Origin: Paramecium tetraurelia
Taxonomy: Eukaryota; Ciliophora; Oligohymenophorea; Peniculida; Parameciidae
Assembly (NCBI RefSeq): GCF_000165425.1
Contig: NW_001799322.1
Coordinates: forward strand, 1-64,000
Reading direction: 5' to 3'
DNA length: 64,000 nucleotides
This document shows, piece after piece, positions 61,232-64,000 of this stretch. Numbering within the stretch: position 1 is the stretch's first letter; each line of letters begins with the position of its first letter. Both the position numbers and the translations under genes were made by a program. The notes under the pieces are model-generated. The model saw only the letters and a list, made by a program, of their open reading frames with translations. It was not told where the DNA came from and ran no database searches.

Positions 61232-62930
61232 ATGATAATTATCCTGTGTTTATGCTTATTAATTGACCTTCAAAAATGCAATTAAGAAATTAATCATGAA
61301 AATAGAGTAAATTTATGAATATAATAGGCAGTCGATAACCCTCATATAGCAATATTATATGGTAATTCAACCTTGGGTTATTATTATATGAACATTTATA
61401 TTGGTGAGAATATGACAAAGCACAGTGTAATTGTAGATACTGGTAGTTAAGCAACAACAATCAACTGCAATCAATGCCATCAATGTGGACAACATTAAAA
61501 TCCTCCATACTCATTCAATGAGAAAAATTACAATAGCTCTGATTTAAGGATAGATTTCAATTGTTCCTCATTTGAAAATGATAGATGCAATTTCGCTTCT
61601 TATTATGTAGAGGGGAGCTCAATTGCAGGATTTTATTTTAAGGACAAGGTTTTAATAGGAGATGGATTGATTTAGTTAGATGATCGATATATTGAGTAAG
61701 AATCCTTTGAATCAATTCTTGGATGCACTTAATTTGAGACTGGATAATTATATCAATAGATGGCAGATGGTATATTCGGACTTGCACCCATTAATAATCA
61801 TTCTTAATATCCTCCAAGTTTAATAGATTTCATAGCCAAAAAAGATAAGGCATTATCTTTAAAGAGAAGATTCTCTATTTGCTTAAACGATGATTATGGT
61901 TACATCAGTGTTGGTGGATATGATTTATTGAGACAAGATCCAGATTTCAAAATAAATAAAATCAAATTCAAACCTACCTAGCAATACTAAGTAAACCTAA
62001 CCAAAATAGCTTTTGGAGATCAAACCTTCACTGTTAATAATAAGATTTACACTGGAGGTCAAGGTACATTTATTGATTCCGGAGCTACTATTTCTTACAT
62101 GGATCGTGAGATATATTCATAATTAGTGTAGTCCATCAAAGATCATTTTGAATTAAATAAAGCTCCAATAACAACTATACTTTAATCATAGGTTTGTTTT
62201 AAATTCACTCAGGATGTTTTAGATTAATATTCGTATTTCCCTACGATAAAATTTATTTTCGATGATGATGTCGAAATATATTGGAAACCATAGGAATATC
62301 TGAATATTCAAGAGAATTAGGTTTGCATAGGTGTAGAAAGATTATCAGATAGGGTTATTTTGGGGTAAAATTGGATGAGGAAAAAGGATATTCTCTTTGA
62401 TTTGGATTAATAAGAGATCTCTGTTGTATCCGCAAATTGCACTTTGGATTATTTCAAATTGTAGGTCATAAATACTTCTGATGATTAAACAGGTCAATAA
62501 AATCAGCCAGTTGTTAAAAATATTAGGTTACCAAGTCTGTTGAAATCAAGTATAAAAGAGGAAGAGGATGAGGAAGAGGTTGCTGAAGTGAAAGAGGATA
62601 AGATTGCTGAAGAGGATAAAGATAATGATACTGTTGAGGAAGAATAAAAGGAGGAGGATGAGCATTCATGGCTGGAGATATTGTTTTACATTTTCATTGT
62701 TGTTATTACATTAAAAGGTCTGATCTTCTTAGGACTTTACATTATGAAGAGATTGGGAGGGTATGTCTATTGTTTTTATGAACTTATTTAGTAATCTTTA
62801 CAGTTATGAGTAAAAACATGAGAAATTTTAGAAATTAAATAACTAAATTCACATGGAAGATGAAGATGAAAAAGAATCTACAGAACATAAGATTGAGTTA
62901 GTCATTCAATAAAGTGATATAATTGCTTGA
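61232..62930 (+). CDS. Membrane-anchored pepsin-like aspartyl protease, 548 aa
   Basis: Signal peptide MIIILCLCLLIDLQKC. Both catalytic motifs are present: HSVIVDTGSQATTINC (Asp near residue 62) and TFIDSGATISYMDREIY (second Asp). Other pepsin landmarks are the flap region with SYYVEGSSIAGFYF and ADGIFGLAPINN. After the protease domain comes a strongly acidic linker, a membrane helix (LEILFYIFIVVITLKGLIFL) and a cytosolic tail completed through a 31-nt intron. The first intron, 21 nt, contains an in-frame TGA. 549 codons. The layout (signal, A1 protease, TM) matches BACE/yapsin-like enzymes of surface or endosomes. Six or more Cys suggest disulfides. Propeptide is short. Confidence 0.93.
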
Positions 62931-62975
62931 GTTATTTAACTATAAAAGTATTTGATATAATTAATTTGTAATTCA

Positions 62976-63561
62976 ATGATACCTAATACAAAGAGAGATT
63001 TAGTCGCCATTGAATATTTATAGCAAAATGTGTATCCTGGATTGTAACCAGCACTAATGAAGGTAATAGGAATGATTAGATTAGTTAATTGATCATGTAG
63101 TCAAATCAGATGAGGTTCGAAAACATTAGGAAAGACTAAAAAAAATAAAAATATTTGACAAGATTGAATAGAAACGAGTTGAAAAGGAGAGACTCAAAGC
63201 TGAACTTGGATCTGAGTATGAATCTTCAGAAGGATCTGTTGATTTGGATGAGATGGGTATTAATCAATCAGAGTTTCATAAATATATGAGCAAAGATCAA
63301 AAGGAGATCCAGTCCCCTTTGCCCATGGATGAGCAAGCCTAACAGGGGGGAGTGGAGGAGTAGACTTCTTAGGAACTCAAAAAGGACACTTTATTGTCAT
63401 TGGGAGAAATAAGGGAAGATCAAGAGGATGAGGATCAAGCAGATAAACATGAGTTGGAGAAAATGAAACAATACCTTCGATAACAAAGAGAAGAAATGTC
63501 ATTCAATCCTTTGCTTTTTCTAGCTCAATAGATTAGGGATATGATTGCTGCAAACAATTGA
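62976..63561 (+). CDS. DPY30-like protein with helices split by an insertion, 187 aa
   Basis: MIPNTKRDLVAIEYLQQNVY at 62976, one 22-nt intron, TGA 63559-63561, 188 codons. Residues 13-34 (EYLQQNVYPGLQPALMKLID) match helix 1 of DPY30 motifs (YLxxxVxPxLxxAL). The C-terminus FNPLLFLAQQIRDMIAANN matches helix 2 (NPxxFLAxxL). In normal DPY30 motifs the helices are adjacent. Here about 135 charged, Glu/Lys/Gln-rich residues intervene, mostly coiled coil. DPY30 motifs dimerise and bind amphipathic helices in radial spokes and MLL complexes. An axonemal role fits the AK7-like C-terminus in this window but is inferred. Confidence 0.55.
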
Positions 63562-63644
63562 GTAAAACAGATATATAAAATGTTTTTAATTATGATTAAA
63601 CATTATAAAACTAAGATTTTCAGGGACTTTATATTATAATTTTT

Positions 63645-64000
63645 ATGACTGAAAAGAAAACTACAGGTGATTATAATCGCTTACAGAACAGAAACAATCA
63701 ATTTAAAAAATGTTCTGATTGTCTAAATAATACTATCTCTAAAAATCCAATTGCAAACATCTTCTTAAAAATGGAATAAGCGTAATCCTATTTTTCAATC
63801 CTAGATTATGTTCCAGTTGCATCAACACCAATCTCTATGTTGTACCCAAAACTTAAGAATTTTCAGGAGCAGAAACATTCCCGTTTACTATCTATAGAAA
63901 AATATTATGCAAATTACATAAACACGAATAAAGATTGAAGTGTAAAGAATGCTCTATTTATTTAAACGAAAAAAATTATGCAAAGTGTCCTTTTTGTGAG
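63645..64000 (+). CDS. Cys/His-rich (RING- or B-box-like) protein, 3' part cut by window end
   Basis: MTEKKTTGDYNRLQNRNNQF at 63645, then KCSDCLNN, a 23-nt intron, ALCSSCINTNLYVVPKTQEF, KILCKLHKHEQRLKCKECSI and NYAKCPFCE at the window edge. The spacing CxxC...CxxC...C..H..H...CxxC...CxxC is compatible with two zinc sites of a RING/B-box type, but the domain is not complete in the window. Function unknown; ubiquitin ligase activity cannot be claimed. Confidence 0.6.

Overview
The window reads as nuclear DNA of a ciliate of the Paramecium type, most likely a macronuclear chromosome segment. The sequence shows this directly. Long reading frames contain many in-frame TAA and TAG codons where conserved proteins need glutamine, and every gene with a visible end stops at TGA. 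DNA is roughly three-quarters A+T. Genes are packed at a spacing of about 1 to 1.3 kb. Introns are tiny, about 20 to 34 nt, with GTA...TAG or AAG borders. Read with the standard code almost every gene looks fragmented, so gene models here were built with TAA/TAG = Gln and by hand-splicing short GT-AG introns. In most finished models the summed exon length is a whole number of codons, which is an internal check.

Left part (1-12.6 kb), mostly minus strand: the C-terminally cut PAS-domain membrane protein of the TmcB type, Sec61 alpha, two long coiled-coil proteins, a divergent plus-strand gene of unknown function, a secreted glutamine-rich protein ending in a beta/gamma-crystallin-like pair, and a 151-residue protein with two endosulfine-like FDSADYF motifs. 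From 13 to 18.9 kb six plus-strand genes follow: a B-box protein, a zinc-binding coiled-coil protein, a coiled-coil protein, TMEM222, a stand-alone Utp12-type domain, and an acidic Q-rich protein.

From 18.8 to 30.1 kb most genes are on minus: a four-EF-hand calcium-dependent protein kinase, a double-stranded-RNA-binding/nucleotidyltransferase-like protein, a degenerate K+-dependent Na+/Ca2+ exchanger, adenylate kinase 7 and WDR83. The plus-strand exceptions are eL37 and a small gene. From 30.4 to 45.6 kb lie a diaphanous-type formin, a poorly resolved and possibly decaying gene, a Cache-type sensor-like membrane protein, a PP1-inhibitor-2-like protein, two low-complexity/coiled-coil proteins, a LITAF-domain protein, a class 3 lipase, an SCP/NIF phosphatase and SBDS.

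The right part (45.6-64 kb) holds a TPR protein, a second full-length TmcB-type protein, a coiled-coil protein, mitochondrial bL27, several disordered proteins, a protein with seven DIxG repeats, cytosolic aspartyl-tRNA synthetase, a type II membrane protein with Cys pairs, a membrane-anchored pepsin-like protease, a split DPY30-like protein and a Cys-rich protein cut by the window end.

There is no operon-like order. Themes that recur by neighbourhood are cilia/axoneme (AK7, the DIxG-repeat protein, the DPY30-like protein, coiled coils), calcium (CDPK, exchanger-like protein), phosphatase control (endosulfine-like, PP1 inhibitor-2-like, SCP phosphatase) and translation (eL37, SBDS, bL27m, AspRS, Utp12 domain). 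No transposon, CRISPR array, rRNA or convincing tRNA gene was seen. All functions are inferred by reading protein motifs by eye; no database search was possible.
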